This document shows, piece after piece, positions 1 through 12,080 of a stretch of DNA of 64,000 bases. The first letter of the stretch is position 1. Each line of letters begins with the position of its first letter. The notes under the pieces were generated by a model that was given only the letters and a program-made list of their open reading frames with translations, made no database searches and had not been told where the DNA came from. Position numbers and translations under genes: made by a program. This DNA is from Zea mays (taxonomy: Eukaryota > Streptophyta > Magnoliopsida > Poales > Poaceae), in NCBI RefSeq assembly GCF_902167145.1, contig NC_050099.1:12910434-12974433 (forward strand), read 5' to 3'.

Positions 1-677
1 TGTTGATTGCTCTAACACATGGTGGGATGAACACCTTGAGGTAATGTCTTTTTTTCAGCTGAATACATGATGACTTCATAATATGTTTGCCCCTAACACG
101 TTGCATATTTTTTCAGAAATGCAATAATCCTGAGAGGGGTACGAAGTGCAACCATGTGAGGTTTCGGAAACATGGACCAAAACACCTTGATGATTTGCAC
201 TTCTTGTTTGACAAGGTGCATGTCACGGGTGCTACTGCAATGTGTCCAGGAGATGTTTCCTAATGTGATTCCTCTAGTGATGATGTGTTAGAGGTCACAG
301 AGAAAACCGATGAAGCTTCCAACAAACCGAAACCGAAGAAGCGCAAACAAATGTCTGGAGCAGCTCAAGAGAAGGAAGAGAAGAGTCCATTTTATCAGAT
401 GTACAAGAACACTTGTATGAAGATTGAGAGTGCAGCTGAAAAAATAAGCACAAGTGTTGAGGCATCATCAGCTCCTCTCCAAGCCAACCTAGTGCCAACT
501 ATTGCAGAGGCTATGAAGATGGTGAAAGCATGTGGGATTCAAGAGAAAACTGCTATGATGCACACATCCACTTCATTGATTATGAAGGCTGAATTTAGAG
601 AGATACTATTTGCTCTTGAAACAAATGAAGGAAGGTTTGATTTAATTGAAAGAGAGCACAAGAAGTCAACCACATGA
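1..677 (+). pseudogene. Myb/SANT-like protein of PIF/Harbinger (ORF1), one premature stop
   Basis: Two exons are visible: 1-40 (ending WWDEHLE) and 117-677, joined over a GT-AG intron (41-116). The second exon begins with KCNNPERGTKC and is followed by a basic, Lys-rich segment (KPKPKKRK) and a helical C-terminal half. The trp-rich start and this layout match the Myb/SANT-like DNA-binding protein that accompanies PIF/Harbinger transposases and, in studied members, helps the transposase bind the element ends or enter the nucleus. One in-frame TAA (261-263) breaks an otherwise open exon. The protein start lies upstream of the window. Family assignment is by motif and by the neighbouring transposase. 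Confidence 0.7.
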
Positions 678-887
678 TCATCTTTTTCCTTGTATCCTTG
701 TAAGATGGTGAAAGCATGTGAAATTTTTCTATGCTTGAGACTCATTTCCCTTGTATGGTTGTATGTTTGAGACAATTTTCCTATGTATGGTTGTATGCTT
801 GAGACAAGGATCCTATGTATGGTTGAATGCTTGAAATAAATTTACTTTTCTTGTATGGTTGTGCCAATTGTCTCCTTTTTTGTGTAG

Positions 888-2167
888 ATGGATGCAAGTG
901 TGGGAGAATTGGGGAAAAAGGGATAGCAATCACTTCTTTTATTGAATGAGCTATCTCAACATGCTGCCCTTCTTGGTAACATAGGTTCTCTCTACAATGA
1001 GCGGTACTTGCAGAAAGATGAATATAGATCAAAAGAAGATCCAGAAACTGGTTATGATTGGGTGATGAAGTGCTTTCGACGTCCAAGGAAGTTGTACAAG
1101 ATGTTTCGGATGAGTCCGGAAGTTTTTATGGCACTTCATGATTTATTAGTGTCCACAAATGGTTTGACATCATCTCGAAATGTGACATCCATTGAAGCAT
1201 TGGCGATGTTCTTATGGATTGTTGGAGGGCCCCAATCATTTTCCCAAGCTGAAAATCGTTTCACAAGGTCAACATGGACTATTCACATGAAGTTCAAGGA
1301 AGTGTTGAAGTGTTTACTTAAGTTAGCAAAAAAGAATATCAAACCAAAAGATTCCACATTTAGAAATGAACATGAGAAGGTGAAAGAAGATCGTTTCTGG
1401 CCTCATTTCAAAGGTGCTATCGGTGCTATAGATGGAACACACGTTAAGGTTGTGGTCCCGACTGATGAGACGGTTAACTACACTAATCGTCATGGAGATA
1501 CATCACAAAATGTACTTGCAATATGTGATTTTGACATGAGATTCACATTTGTGGTTGCTGGATGGGCAGGATCTGCACATGACACAAGGATCCTCAACCA
1601 CGCCTTAGCAAACTTTGATTCGTTTCCTGTCCCTCCTAAAGGTAACTAGTACTTATTAATTCTTGCTATGTGCTAAAATCATAATGCTAATATATTGTTT
1701 ATTTCCCAGATAAATACTATCTTGTCGACTCTGGTTATCCAAATCGAATTGGGTACCTTGCACCTTTTAAGGGGACGACATACCATATTCCAGAATTTCG
1801 TCATCGACGTGGGCGTCCACCCCAAGGGAAGCATGAGCTATTCAACTTCTTGCATTCCTCCCTCCGCAATGTGATTGAACGTGCATTTGGTGTCCTCAAG
1901 CAAAAATGGCGCATTTTGAAATCCATGCCGAGTTTCCAAGTTGAGATCATTATAGCTTGTTTTGCATTGCATAACTTCATTCGTGATAGCCAATTGGAAG
2001 ATAAGGAGTTTCGAAGATGTGATGCAGATGAGAACTACATGCCTAGAGGATCAAATGTTGAGCATGCTCACGATGGTGATCAAGAGATAGAGGGAGAGAA
2101 TGAAGTTACTATGAACACCATTCGTGATAGGATAGCTACTTCAATAGTAAATGGAAGAGAGGCATAA
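888..2167 (+). pseudogene. PIF/Harbinger DDE transposase (HARBI1-like), one premature stop
   Basis: Exons 888-1641 and 1710-2167 are joined over a GT-AG intron (1642-1709) and keep frame. ATG 888 is the best start and follows a likely acceptor TGTAG. A TAG at 924-926 is the only in-frame stop before the natural TAA at 2165-2167. The DDE_Tnp_4 signatures are all present: GAIDGTHV (first Asp), AGSAHDTRIL (second Asp) and NVIERAFGVLK (Glu), so the catalytic triad is intact. The product would cut and paste the element at TTA/TAA-like 3-bp sites together with the Myb-like protein upstream. Without its one stop it has the usual length, close to 400 residues. Confidence 0.85.
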
Positions 2168-2329
2168 GATAGTTATCTAGATGGCAAGTCTTTTGAGATG
2201 AACAATTTCATGCTATTGTATAATTAATCATATTTTTAATATTTATTTATGTCATAGTAATACAAATATCTCATTATTATAAGTCTTTTGCATACAAACA
2301 GTGTATCAGGGTCTCAAGGGCATTACAGA

Positions 2330-2473
2330 CAATTTACAACAAATCTACAGTTTCACAGTAGTTTGAACCAAACGACTTTCTGCTTGTCTACAACAGGATG
2401 CTCACAGCAGCTTTTCCACAGCAGAAAGCTCACAGCAGCTTTTCCACAGCTCACAGCTGAACCAAACACACCC
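2330..2473. repeat. Subterminal repeats at the PIF/Harbinger right end
   Basis: Short direct repeats of the type CTCACAGCAGCTTTTCCACA occur two to three times just inside the right terminus. Repeated subterminal motifs are usual transposase or accessory-protein binding sites in this superfamily. The function here is inferred from position only. Confidence 0.5.
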
Positions 2474-2524
2474 TAAGTCTTGAGCTACAAAATCATCTTT
2501 ATATCCCTCCTTCACCCTTTCTAG

Positions 2525-3600
2525 TCATATAGGACTAACGGAAGCTATAACTTCAACTGCTACTTCCACAAGGCATCTAGATACGGCATCAACAGGTCTA
2601 TTACTAATACCCTCCTTGTAAACAATTTTGAGTTGGAGATCCATTAACTTCAATAGTTCCTTCTGCTGAATTTTTGTGGTGACCCTATGCTCAATTAAAT
2701 GAAGCAGTCTTATGACCAATATTGATCAAGAATTCCTTATGTAAGAAATATGGCCTCCATCTTTTCCACTGCAACATTAATTGCCATGCACTCCTTTCCA
2801 CATGTGGACATGGCCTGATTCCTAGGACTAACAGCTTCCCTCAAATAAACAACAAGATGACCCTCCTGCATAAGAGATGTACCAAACCCCAAATCACTAG
2901 CATCTATCTCCACGAAAAATTGCTTAGAAACATATGGGACAACTTTAGTAGGAGCATGGACAAAGGCATGCTTTAACTGAATGAAGGCATGTCCAAACAA
3001 AATGCACCCCTTCTTCAATAAGTCAAATAAAGACTTACTAATCAACCCATACTTTCATGTAATATCATGTCAATCCAAGAAATCATCTTTCTTTGGTCTA
3101 AGGCATTGCTCCAAAACAATTATCTTATATGGCTTAGTAGCTACCCCTTTTATAGAGATGCAATGCCCTAGGTATTTAGCTTCAGACCAAATAAAGAGAT
3201 GTCAAACACCTACTCAAGTAATTTTAGATGCTCAAACAGAGTGGCTGAATAAATGAGTATATCATCCATAAACACCAATACTCCTTTCTCAATAGATGCT
3301 AAAAAATCAAATTCATCACTACTTGAAAGTTATAGATACATTGGTCGGTCCAAATTTCATCAACGAAAACTCATATAGGCCATTATGTGTCTTAAATGTC
3401 GTCATATATGTATTTGTGGGAGTAATACAAATCTGGTGGTATGTAGTCGTAAAGTCAAAAGAGGAGAACCATTGAGCACTAGCCAACTCATCAATGAGCT
3501 CCCCCACAATTGGCATTTTGTGTTTGTCCTTTGTTGTTTGAGCATTCAGGTGCTTGTAATCCACACATAATCTACAACTTTCATCTTTGTTCCTTACTAG
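2525..3600 (-). pseudogene. Ty3/gypsy reverse transcriptase and RNase H remnant
   Basis: Read on the minus strand, 3564-3319 encodes a reverse transcriptase core (MDYKHLNAQT..., FSSFDFTTTYHQI, FSLMKFGPTN). The catalytic box follows at about 3275-3250 as FMDDILIYS. An RNase H segment lies at 3045-2737 (FFVEIDASDLGFGTSLMQ, with the first Asp). Several stops and frameshifts separate the pieces, and no LTR, primer site or integrase was found. This is an old gypsy fragment next to the Harbinger end. The lineage could not be fixed. Confidence 0.8.
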
Positions 3601-4376
3601 TAAAACTGAGGATGCATATAGACTTGCATTATGATTTATGATTGCATTCTACAACATTTTAGATAATTACTTATCAATACCATTTTTGAGGAGGAGAATG
3701 TCTATGGGTATTGTGTTGGATATCATTTGGAGCACAAATACAATGAATTGTGGATGAGCAACAATATCTCATAAACCGAATGACCAAGGTTATAAGGTCT
3801 CACTTGGTCTTTCAAACATAATTCTAAGCAAGTAACAAAGGTGAATTTGGGCTATTGTCGCACTCGACAAAACCGAATGTTCACTATACATGTACCATGA
3901 TTGTAATCACATGCATAGCTTTGTCATATAGTGGAGATACCAAAAGCACAATGTTTTATTAAGATACAATAATGGTGTTACACAACTAATTGTATTAATG
4001 AAATGGTTAATTAACAATACTAGTAGACTCTTTTAGACAACTTCAATGGAAGATGACCATAGACTCCATAGGAACACCGACTATTTGACCACGTGACTAG
4101 AACTCATCGAAGTCTTGGAACTCCTGAGTCCAATCTCCAACTCCTCCGGTTTCTGACCAATAGTTGAATCGATTGCAATATAGTTGTTGCACAAATAGCA
4201 AGGGTGAGTACTTTTAGCACTCAGTAAGTATCATGTTTTAAGGGAAAGTGGATTAACTTTATAGCGAGCTAGCTAAATTAGTCACTTTTAGTAGATGAAA
4301 AGGTTTGAAATACATATACAAAATAAAAAGGCAACAACATAAAAGATAGAGAAAACACAAGGGGACAAAAATAATA
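3601..4376. other. Intergenic, nothing recognised
   Basis: AT-rich sequence without a convincing open frame, repeat end or RNA gene. It may include more decayed flank of the gypsy remnant. Confidence 0.5.
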
Positions 4377-4530
4377 CTCCCTCCGTCCTAAAATATAGTT
4401 CTTTCCATTCCTCTTTTTTCCGTCCAAATTCGAATGAATGATAATAAATATAGACATACATGTAAACTACATTCATATGTTGATTAATGAATGTATGTTT
4501 AGTCTAAAACGAGTTGTACTATACATCTCT
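4377..4530. mobile_element. Stowaway-type MITE, right end decayed
   Basis: Begins with CTCCCTCCGTCC after a TA dinucleotide (4375-4376), the Stowaway (Tc1/mariner) terminal signature and target site. The mirrored right end has decayed: GTCTAAAACGAGTTGTACTA remains of the expected inverted copy, so the right limit is approximate. Confidence 0.65.
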
Positions 4531-6796
4531 ACATATAAAAAATCTCTTCTTGGCAGCATGGGCCTGATGTGGTGAACTTTACTACCATTATACGCATGCA
4601 CATTTTATCATATGTTCCTGAAAGCACAATGCAACCAGTGGATAAATGCCCACTGAGTGTAATGTCTCAATATTCTATAAAACGCACAAAAGCCAAACTG
4701 AACCTATCATTCAGTGTGTACTCCTGTTTATATGGAGTTTGCAAGAAATCGTTGAGGAGTAACCATATAAATTTGAATGCTTCTACCTGATGTAGATGTG
4801 GATATACTTGGGATTAATATCACATCCACATTTGACTTAATGGCATTTGATCTATTCTCGGGACGCCTGCGAATATGATTCATCGGCCTTAGTCAAAGCA
4901 TATGTTCTGATTGCAGATTCACGTGGTTTGTGATAACTTTCCTCCGATGAACTCATCATGTTGGTGATTTGCCTAACAAAGAGGTTCATCTTGATGATGA
5001 AGTTCCTAGCAATGCTCGCAATATCATTGTGCTGGGAATACAGAAGAATGAATCTTTCGTTTTTATAAATGACAAAGATTATTATTAAATGTGGGAGACA
5101 AATGTGTGGACACATATCTTGCCTCTCTAGATTGCAAACAGATCCAAAACAAAGTCCTAGGCATGAGTGGTTGAAGCTTTCTTATCGGGTCATTGATAAT
5201 GCAATCGAGGCTGAACCAATAATCACAAAGTGAAAGTCGCGAGCTTTAAGTTTGGACATTTATGGGCACTATTGAAATAATGTGTGGTGACTGCGATGGT
5301 TCAAGTGGTCTTGTGAGAGACTCATCCCCACATATGTGTTGAATAAACATTGTTCCGCTATGTAATACTCTGGCAAATGGAATTAATTAAAATATGTGGT
5401 TAAAGGATTCAGAAGATCCATCATGAAATTCTAGGAGGACTCATATTCTTGAATTATAAATATGCAACATATAAATCTTATACCGAATAATACATTCTTG
5501 ATGAATGATCACTCTTGCGAGTATAGAGAATATCTCCTAGTTGAGATTATATTTCCTTGATGGAACCTTTCTAGAAGAAACAAAGTCTGTGTTGAACACC
5601 AAAGTTTGATAATCCCTAAAAAGGGACAAAGACCAATATAGACCGAGAGGAATAAAATGAGGTACCAAAGGACTTAAAGTTCATCGAATAAGCACATGTG
5701 CATTCCATGAATTTTACTCATGGTATATTCCACTAGATGGGGAATTACGATATCCTCTAAAGCTCTGATGGCAGAATCCTAAATTGTTTAGGTGTCACTG
5801 ACAAAATATCCCCATTGTGTTGGAATGACAGACTATAATTATGCATTTGATTGATGAGAATCCATGATGGATTACTATCATTGATGGACTTTTGTTACAC
5901 CATCATAGAAGTTGCAACGAATGAATGCCTGTAGCGATGAGTCATATTTAGAATATGTACTATTGCCACTATAATATCCCCTAAGTCCTATAAAAGGACA
6001 AGTTATTTGCTTTGCACAACCATGCATACATTGTGGTGCATGATAGAATGAAAAGTGTAGCGCCCCAACCTCGTCCATCCTCATTATTCCAGATGAACAA
6101 TGAGACATATATCTTGAAGAGTATGTTTGAGTTATGAGGGATAATGACTTTGACAAATGTTATCGTCAGGGGGAGTGAATGTTTATATTGATCACAATTG
6201 TGAGACACTGAATGTCATATTGTATGCCCTGAAAGCGTCAACTTGACGATAAATATGTGAACCCTCATGAAAGTTTCTATCATATAGATTCAGTCGATCG
6301 AAGACCACCGGTCAAAGTGGCTTATTTATGTTGATATGTGCACTTACCTCGTGTATCCTAGAAGTGAGTTGAGGTGACGTTTCTGAGATAATCCTTGCGA
6401 CAATATGCAATCCATTTGCTAAATCTCTATGTGCATATACTTACAGAAGAAAATGTTTTGCCATATCGAGACAATTTTGCAAGGATTAGGGAAGCACATT
6501 TCTAAAGTTAGCTCTTGTAGAAGATTCGATAGAATCCAGATCTAGAAGATCGAAATCTATCCCGATGACAGTTGTTGTACTCTTTTTTCCTTGGTGAGTT
6601 TTCCTAAAGTTTCTCACATGAATTTCTTTAACGAGGCCACAAAGTGCATATATAATATGCATTGCCATGCGTTCTTTCTCCATATTTTTTACTGGGTTTT
6701 TGGAAGTTTTAACGAGGCATGTCTTTATCACGGTATTCACCGAGGGAGAGCATTAAGAAACCCTAATTAGGGTGATATGGGTAAATACCGAATTAC
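4531..6796 (+). mobile_element. Probable Ty1/copia 3' remnant
   Basis: No open frame survives. At about 6166-6180 GTCAGGGGGAGTGAATG resembles the polypurine tract next to the 3' LTR of plant copia elements, and the following TGTTTATATTGATC could be the start of that LTR. The upstream 1.3 kb would then be decayed pol. No primer site, LTR pair or target duplication was found, so this is a weak call. Confidence 0.3.
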
Positions 6797-6933
6797 CTCT
6801 GAGGACTTGTTCGGTTTAAGTTGGTTTGAGATGGATTGGAGAGGATTTAATCCTCTCCTATTCAAATTTGTAAAGAAGAGAATTTAATCTCATCTAATCC
6901 TTTCTAATCAATCCCTAACCGAAGAAGCCTCGG
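6797..6933. mobile_element. Small MITE upstream of DEG14
   Basis: Imperfect inverted ends (GAGGACTTGTTCGGTT on the left; on the right GAGGCTTCTTCGGTT when reversed) enclose AT-rich DNA with an internal palindrome GAGAGGATTTAATCCTCTCC. The ends resemble grass MITEs starting with a GTTCGGTT-like repeat. The target duplication is unclear. It sits about 330 bp before the DEG14 start codon. Confidence 0.5.
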
Positions 6934-7260
6934 GGTCTCCTGTACACCAATCCCGATCGGGGCGTTGTGTCCTTAAGCGACAGAACGGGCGAGCGCGGCT
7001 AGAAGTGGGCCGTAGGAAGAGACCATACGAGGAGGAGCATTTGATGGTTGGACTGAATTCGTGCAGGTCTGCTGGCTCAACTCGGCTTTTGAAAGGTCCG
7101 CAGCCCGCAAGAAAACCAAAAGGTCCATTTCCTTCCTCCTACCTCAGCTCAGACGCTTCGCGACGGCCCTGCTGCTCCGCTCTGCGTTCCCCGTTCCTTT
7201 CCTCGTGTGCTCTCCTTTCCTCGTGTGCGGCACGCCAAGGCAGCAAGCGATCCTTCCAGA
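6934..7260 (+). promoter_or_regulatory. Promoter and 5' leader region of DEG14
   Basis: GC content rises sharply here and stays high through exon 1, as is usual for grass genes. No clear TATA box was seen. The leader lies between the MITE and the first in-frame ATG at 7261. The exact transcription start cannot be read from the sequence. Confidence 0.5.
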
Positions 7261-10200
7261 ATGCTCCTCCGCGTCGGCCGCCGGGCCGCGCTCCTCCTAG
7301 CCGCAACCGCCGCCTTCTCGCGCCTCCGCGATCCCGACACAGCCGTCTACGTTTCGGCCTCCCCGCCGCAGCCGCCACGCCAGGCCTTTTCCTCCTCCGC
7401 CGCCGCCGAGGGCCTCCGCTCCGGCACCTGCCTCTTCTCCCCGTATCTGCTCCCATATCCGTTCCAAGGTCCGTTTTCGCCACCCCCTCCCTCGCCTATC
7501 TACATCGGTACACCCTAGACCATCGGATAGACTGTCTTTTTGCTGCGTGGCGGAGTCGGGAGTGGTTGCCTGTCCAACTGTCCAAGGTGGTTTGGGTTCG
7601 AGGTTTTTGGAATGCCACTCGATTGGGCTTGCGTTTGCTCTCTGCTAGACATCCATCTGACTATCTGCGTACGGCGTTATGCGCATTGGCGGGTCTCGTT
7701 ACTTCAATTCAGTAGAGGGACCTGTGGTTGGACTCAAGTTTTCAGCCGTACTTTGAACTACTATAGTCAATGGACCAATGTATGTCGAGACGAACACAAG
7801 TTGTAATGTGCAAAGGCATGCCATAAAAAGTTGCAGGTGTTGGATCATCCAGATAGGTGGCTGTTTTTAAATATCATAGCATCAGCCTGCTTGCAAGGTC
7901 TTTGTTTGAGTCCGGGGAATAATCCTTTTTCACAATATGATAAACTTTGATTTTTACCTATGTGCATCATAGTTACAGTTGACAGATTAGCACCTTCAAG
8001 GTGTCCTTAGTAACTCTGATGAGACTGATGCATTTTTGTTTTACCTGAATCTGCAGTTGCCTTGTTTGTTGTTATCTTCGCCTGGGTAAGATAGAGCTCT
8101 GTATCAAAGATCTTACTGTGTCCAAATGTGTTTGTAGGGTTCCCAGTACTGAATACCTTCACGTCTGCATCGGTTTCACCTGCTAACAATGGCGACCAAG
8201 GTTCTGACGGAAGCTCTGGTGATCCAAGATGCTGCCCAGCGTGTCTAGGCAGGAATTCGATTGCCAAGGCGGCATCTGCAGTTGGTCCTGCTGTTGTAAA
8301 CATTTCTTCTATGCATGGTGAGAACATATCCGTCTATTTGAAAACTGTCAAATTCCTCACCAGTGTTGTGGCTATGTGCAGTGAACTTCTCGAATTACCT
8401 TTTGTAGATATGCATGGATGGGTAAACGAGCAGAGCATTGGATCTGGAACTATAATAGATCCAGATGGGACTATATTGACATGTGCGCATGTTGTTGCAG
8501 ATTTTCAAAGCACAAAAGCAATTGTGAGGAGAAAGGTTGCTAACTTGGCACTACACAACCCTTACATGTTAACTGTGTAAACACACTATCCAGTGTCAAC
8601 CACTTATCATTGGTCATGTGTACAAATGTGAAGCATGCATTTGGATTGCTTACTTGAACAACAATTTGTGTCAATTTGGTAGCTCATTCTTTGCTAAATT
8701 TCAGACACTAGTACTGAAGGGTTGATTTAACTCCATATTAATTCTAGTATTTTTATATTTATTCTCATTGGGAAGAGTTTGGTGGTGGTAGATGCTAGAA
8801 TTTTTGTATTTCTTACCTAGTTAGGGTAGTTGTCTTGATTTATTTAAAAATTGTCTCTTAACTTTATAATCTAGTCAACTCAATGTCCTTAATTCTTTTA
8901 CCTTTCTTTTAAGACGAGATTGACCACCAATAGTTTATCTACCAAGTACTAGGTTTAATGTTCTAAACTTAGTGATCCAAATCCCCAAGCTATAGTATCA
9001 TGGATAATTACATTGCTTGCTGCAGAGTATGATATGCATATGTGCTTGAGATCATTGATTATGATTTGACTGAGGTTATTATTTTTTACACACATCTGTT
9101 TCCATCCTCGTCTTTTCTTAGAGAGTTGAATATTCTTACAGGTTAGTGTGACTTTACAAGATGGTCGTGAATTTGAAGGTGTTGTCCTTAATGCTGACCG
9201 CCTGTCTGACATTGCCGTTGTGAAGATTAAGTCGATGACCCCTTTACCTGCTGCCAGGCTTGGATCATCATCTCAACTTCAGCCAGGTGACTGGGTTGTT
9301 GCTCTGGGCTGTCCACTTTCTCTTCAGAACACAGTTACAGCTGGTATTGTCAGGTTATGACCTAATAATTTTTATTCAATTTACTCACATGAGTGATCAT
9401 TAATATTACTAGTTTCATGAAAAATTTGCATGCTGTTGACTAAAACTGTCTGTGTTGACTTTTTTCTTTGTTGTAGCTGTGTTGACCGGAAAAGCAGTGA
9501 TCTGGGTCTTGGAGGATTACGAAGGGAGTATCTTCAAACAGATTGTGCTATTAATCAGGTAAGGTCGTTTGTTTTGTGTTGCTAACATGTGAAATTAGTG
9601 TGCCAGTTTGCATTTGACTGTTTGAGTATACTAGTTCTTCTCAAATGTTTAGGCCATGTAACTATGCCTCATCAATTGTCACCTCATCTCAGCATTTCCC
9701 AAAAAAATGCAGGAGATTATGTAAATTCTAGTCAAAATAAAACATTAAAATGTTAGTGTAGCATGCCTTTTACATACATAACATATAGTTTATGATTCTC
9801 AATTTTATTGGATACTCTGTTTTCGCTTATCAATATATGTTGAATAATTTTTGACACATTTGTATGCTGCAGGGAAATTCTGGAGGACCTCTTGTTAACC
9901 TTGATGGTGAGATTATTGGAGTTAATGTGATGAAAGTTCGTAATGCTGATGGTTTGAGCTTTGCAGTACCAATTGACTCTGTCATTAAAATAGTAGATAA
10001 CTTTAACAAAAATGGGTATGCCCTATTCTTACTTTAGCATAATACTGATTGCAATTTATTATATCATGGTATCGCCTTCTTTACACTTTCTCTTTGGAAT
10101 TTCTTTCTATAGTTTGGTATGATGTGTTCTCTTGGATTGAGCTAGTGATGAGAAGTTCAAAACATATAATAAAGTATGTGTGAACAAACAATAAAAGATG

Positions 10201-11546
10201 CAATACCATTAGACTATCTCCAGCAGAGTCCCTATCACACTGCCTATCACACTCTGCAAACAGTACAATCTACAATGCAAAATAGTATTTTGCACGGCTG
10301 TTTATACGCCTGCTGAAGATGTAGTGTTTCCAAGTTTCATTCTATCTAATGAAAGGATAATAATACTTCATTCGATCCTTCAATCATAATTATATGTATA
10401 TCTAGGTTGTCCATCCCAAGTATATATATTTTTTATTAAAATTGCAATATATAAAATTTTATGTAAATTGACCACTCAAGAATTCAAGATTGACGATGTT
10501 ATATTCATTATAAAGATCCTTCATAATCTGTAACAATTTCCATTATGATATAGATATAGATATTGCTAGTCGAAGTGTCATAGTGAAAGGCTATATCGAT
10601 GTCCTGAATCCTGATGGAACTTTTGTTTGTAATCAGAGAATGAATAAGACTGTGTATATCAACCTTTTTTATTATATTTGTTTTGGATGAATTATACTAT
10701 TCATGTTTGTTTACCTGCATGTTTGGGAGCCGCTTACGCTTGTGTCCAATATGCAATGCAGGAGAGTTGTAAGGCCATGGCTTGGTTTAAAGATGCTTGA
10801 CCTGAACCCCATGATCATTGCACAGCTCAAAGAAAAGTCAAGTACTTTTCCAGACGTAAGAAAAGGGGTGCTTGTTCCTATGGTAAGTTATTATTGGTTC
10901 CTCTTATGAAATAATAAGGCACTTTGTACTATGTGTTACAAACAAGCTACTGTGCTCGCTGTGTTAGTTTATGAATATATATGGTTGGCGCACTTGGCTT
11001 TGTTATACTGATTCTGGTAATACCTTGTCAATGCTGCGTCTGCTAACAGTATGTGGGTTCTCAATCAGGTTACACCAGCATCTCCAGCTGAACAAGCAGG
11101 GTTTCGTCCTGGGGATGTGGTTGTCGAATTTGGTGGCAAACCAGTTGAGAGCATCAAAGAGGTAACTAAAGACAACTACTAGTGATGTGTGCTATATGAC
11201 TTATTATTACTATACCGGCAGAATTCCTTATCTTTTCCCTGTTATAATATCATATTTGAATATCGCCATGAAAAAGTAGCTGGTTAGAACCAATTGCAGT
11301 AGTGGACTCGTCCTTTTTTGTTTTTTCTAATTTCAATATTCCTTTTCTTTCAAACCCACAATTCAAGAGGAAGATCGTATTCTTTTTCCTTTTAGTTGCA
11401 CAAACACGATAATAAAGTGTTGGCTGCAGATAATTGATATCATGGGGGACAAGGTCGGGATACCATTTAAAGTTCTTGTTAAAAGAGCGAACAATGTGAC
11501 AGTGACATTAACTGTGATACCGGAGGAGGCAGATGCCAGCAGATAG
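7261..11546 (+). CDS. DEG14: Protease Do-like 14 (HtrA/DegP family serine protease), nine exons
   Basis: Exons: 7261-7468, 8138-8317, 8408-8535, 9142-9353, 9477-9558, 9873-10015, 10762-10882, 11069-11161, 11430-11546. All introns are GT-AG, and the 1284 nt stay in frame to TAG, giving 427 aa. The trypsin-like domain holds His157 (TCAHVV), Asp195 (SDIAVV) and Ser273 (GNSGGPL), so the triad is complete. A single PDZ domain (about 323-416; [18 protein letters not shown]) ends the protein. This matches the plant DEG14/HtrA2-like family, an ATP-independent protease and chaperone for misfolded proteins. The Arg- and Ala-rich N-terminus ([13 protein letters not shown]) fits organelle targeting, probably mitochondrial (inferred). 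ATG 7261 is the first in-frame ATG. Exon 1 is GC-rich; later exons are not. Introns include a 669-bp first intron and a MITE-bearing intron 6. Confidence 0.93.
10208..10325. mobile_element. MITE-like insertion in DEG14 intron 6
   Basis: Imperfect inverted ends (ACTATCTCCAGCAGA on the left; ACATCTTCAGCAGGC on the right when reversed) within the 746-bp intron between exons 6 and 7. The CTCCAGCAG terminus is common in grass MITEs. The superfamily is uncertain. It does not touch splice sites. Confidence 0.4.
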
Positions 11547-12080
11547 ACCTAAACTATCTGCTGGGAAGCTGATCTAAAGCCAAAGGGGAGGATTTTCCAT
11601 GGAAACTCCAATTTTTCTCAAGATATAATACAAGATGCCGTGGACACCTGTAGACAAAATTTTATGTTGAGTTCTGTATGTGGCCAAAGGATGGTTGACA
11701 GGACCACCCGAAAAAGGGGACGAAGATAAATAGGAAATATGTATTATTAGCTCCATGCTCAGTTAAGGTACATGTTGGTTTTGGTTATCTGCGGCATAAT
11801 CAATAACGGTAGGACTGCATTCTACTTCTTCAAATTGGATGATGCTGTCGGTTGAAGAATACCAGCTCCTTGGTTTTCTCGCAAGAACGTTTTACTATGT
11901 TTTGCCATTCTATGCAGTACTGTGCTTAGTTAGTCGTTGACACCTGGAAGCCAGTTGATTTCATGTATAGTACCAATCATATCTTCCTTACCCGTGCAAA
12001 CTCCAGTCCAGACGGCATCGTAAAGTGATCGATCGAGCAGCAAACCAGTAGATAAGATGGCAACTCGATTTGCAAGATGT
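11547..12080 (+). other. 3' untranslated and downstream region of DEG14
   Basis: Follows the TAG stop directly. No open frame is convincing. A polyadenylation site cannot be placed with confidence; AT-rich stretches near 11800 and 12080 are candidates. Extent is inferred from typical plant 3' leader lengths. Confidence 0.4.

Larger units (their letters stand above)
1..2473 (+). mobile_element. PIF/Harbinger DNA transposon, left end outside window
   Basis: Two co-oriented genes typical of PIF/Harbinger elements (a Myb/SANT-like protein and a DDE transposase) are followed by a right terminus. The last bases read, on the opposite strand, GGGTGTGTTTGGTTCAGCTG, a usual terminal inverted repeat type for this superfamily. 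It is followed by TAA (2474-2476), the expected 3-bp target duplication. The left terminus lies before base 1, so the partner repeat and duplication cannot be checked. Both genes carry one premature stop, so this copy is probably unable to move by itself. Confidence 0.85.

Noticed and set aside
7005..7806. Long open frames of 60-236 codons on both strands over the DEG14 start
   Set aside because: They overlap the high-GC first exon and first intron, lack domains and splice logic, and only the 7261 frame joins to the protease exons.
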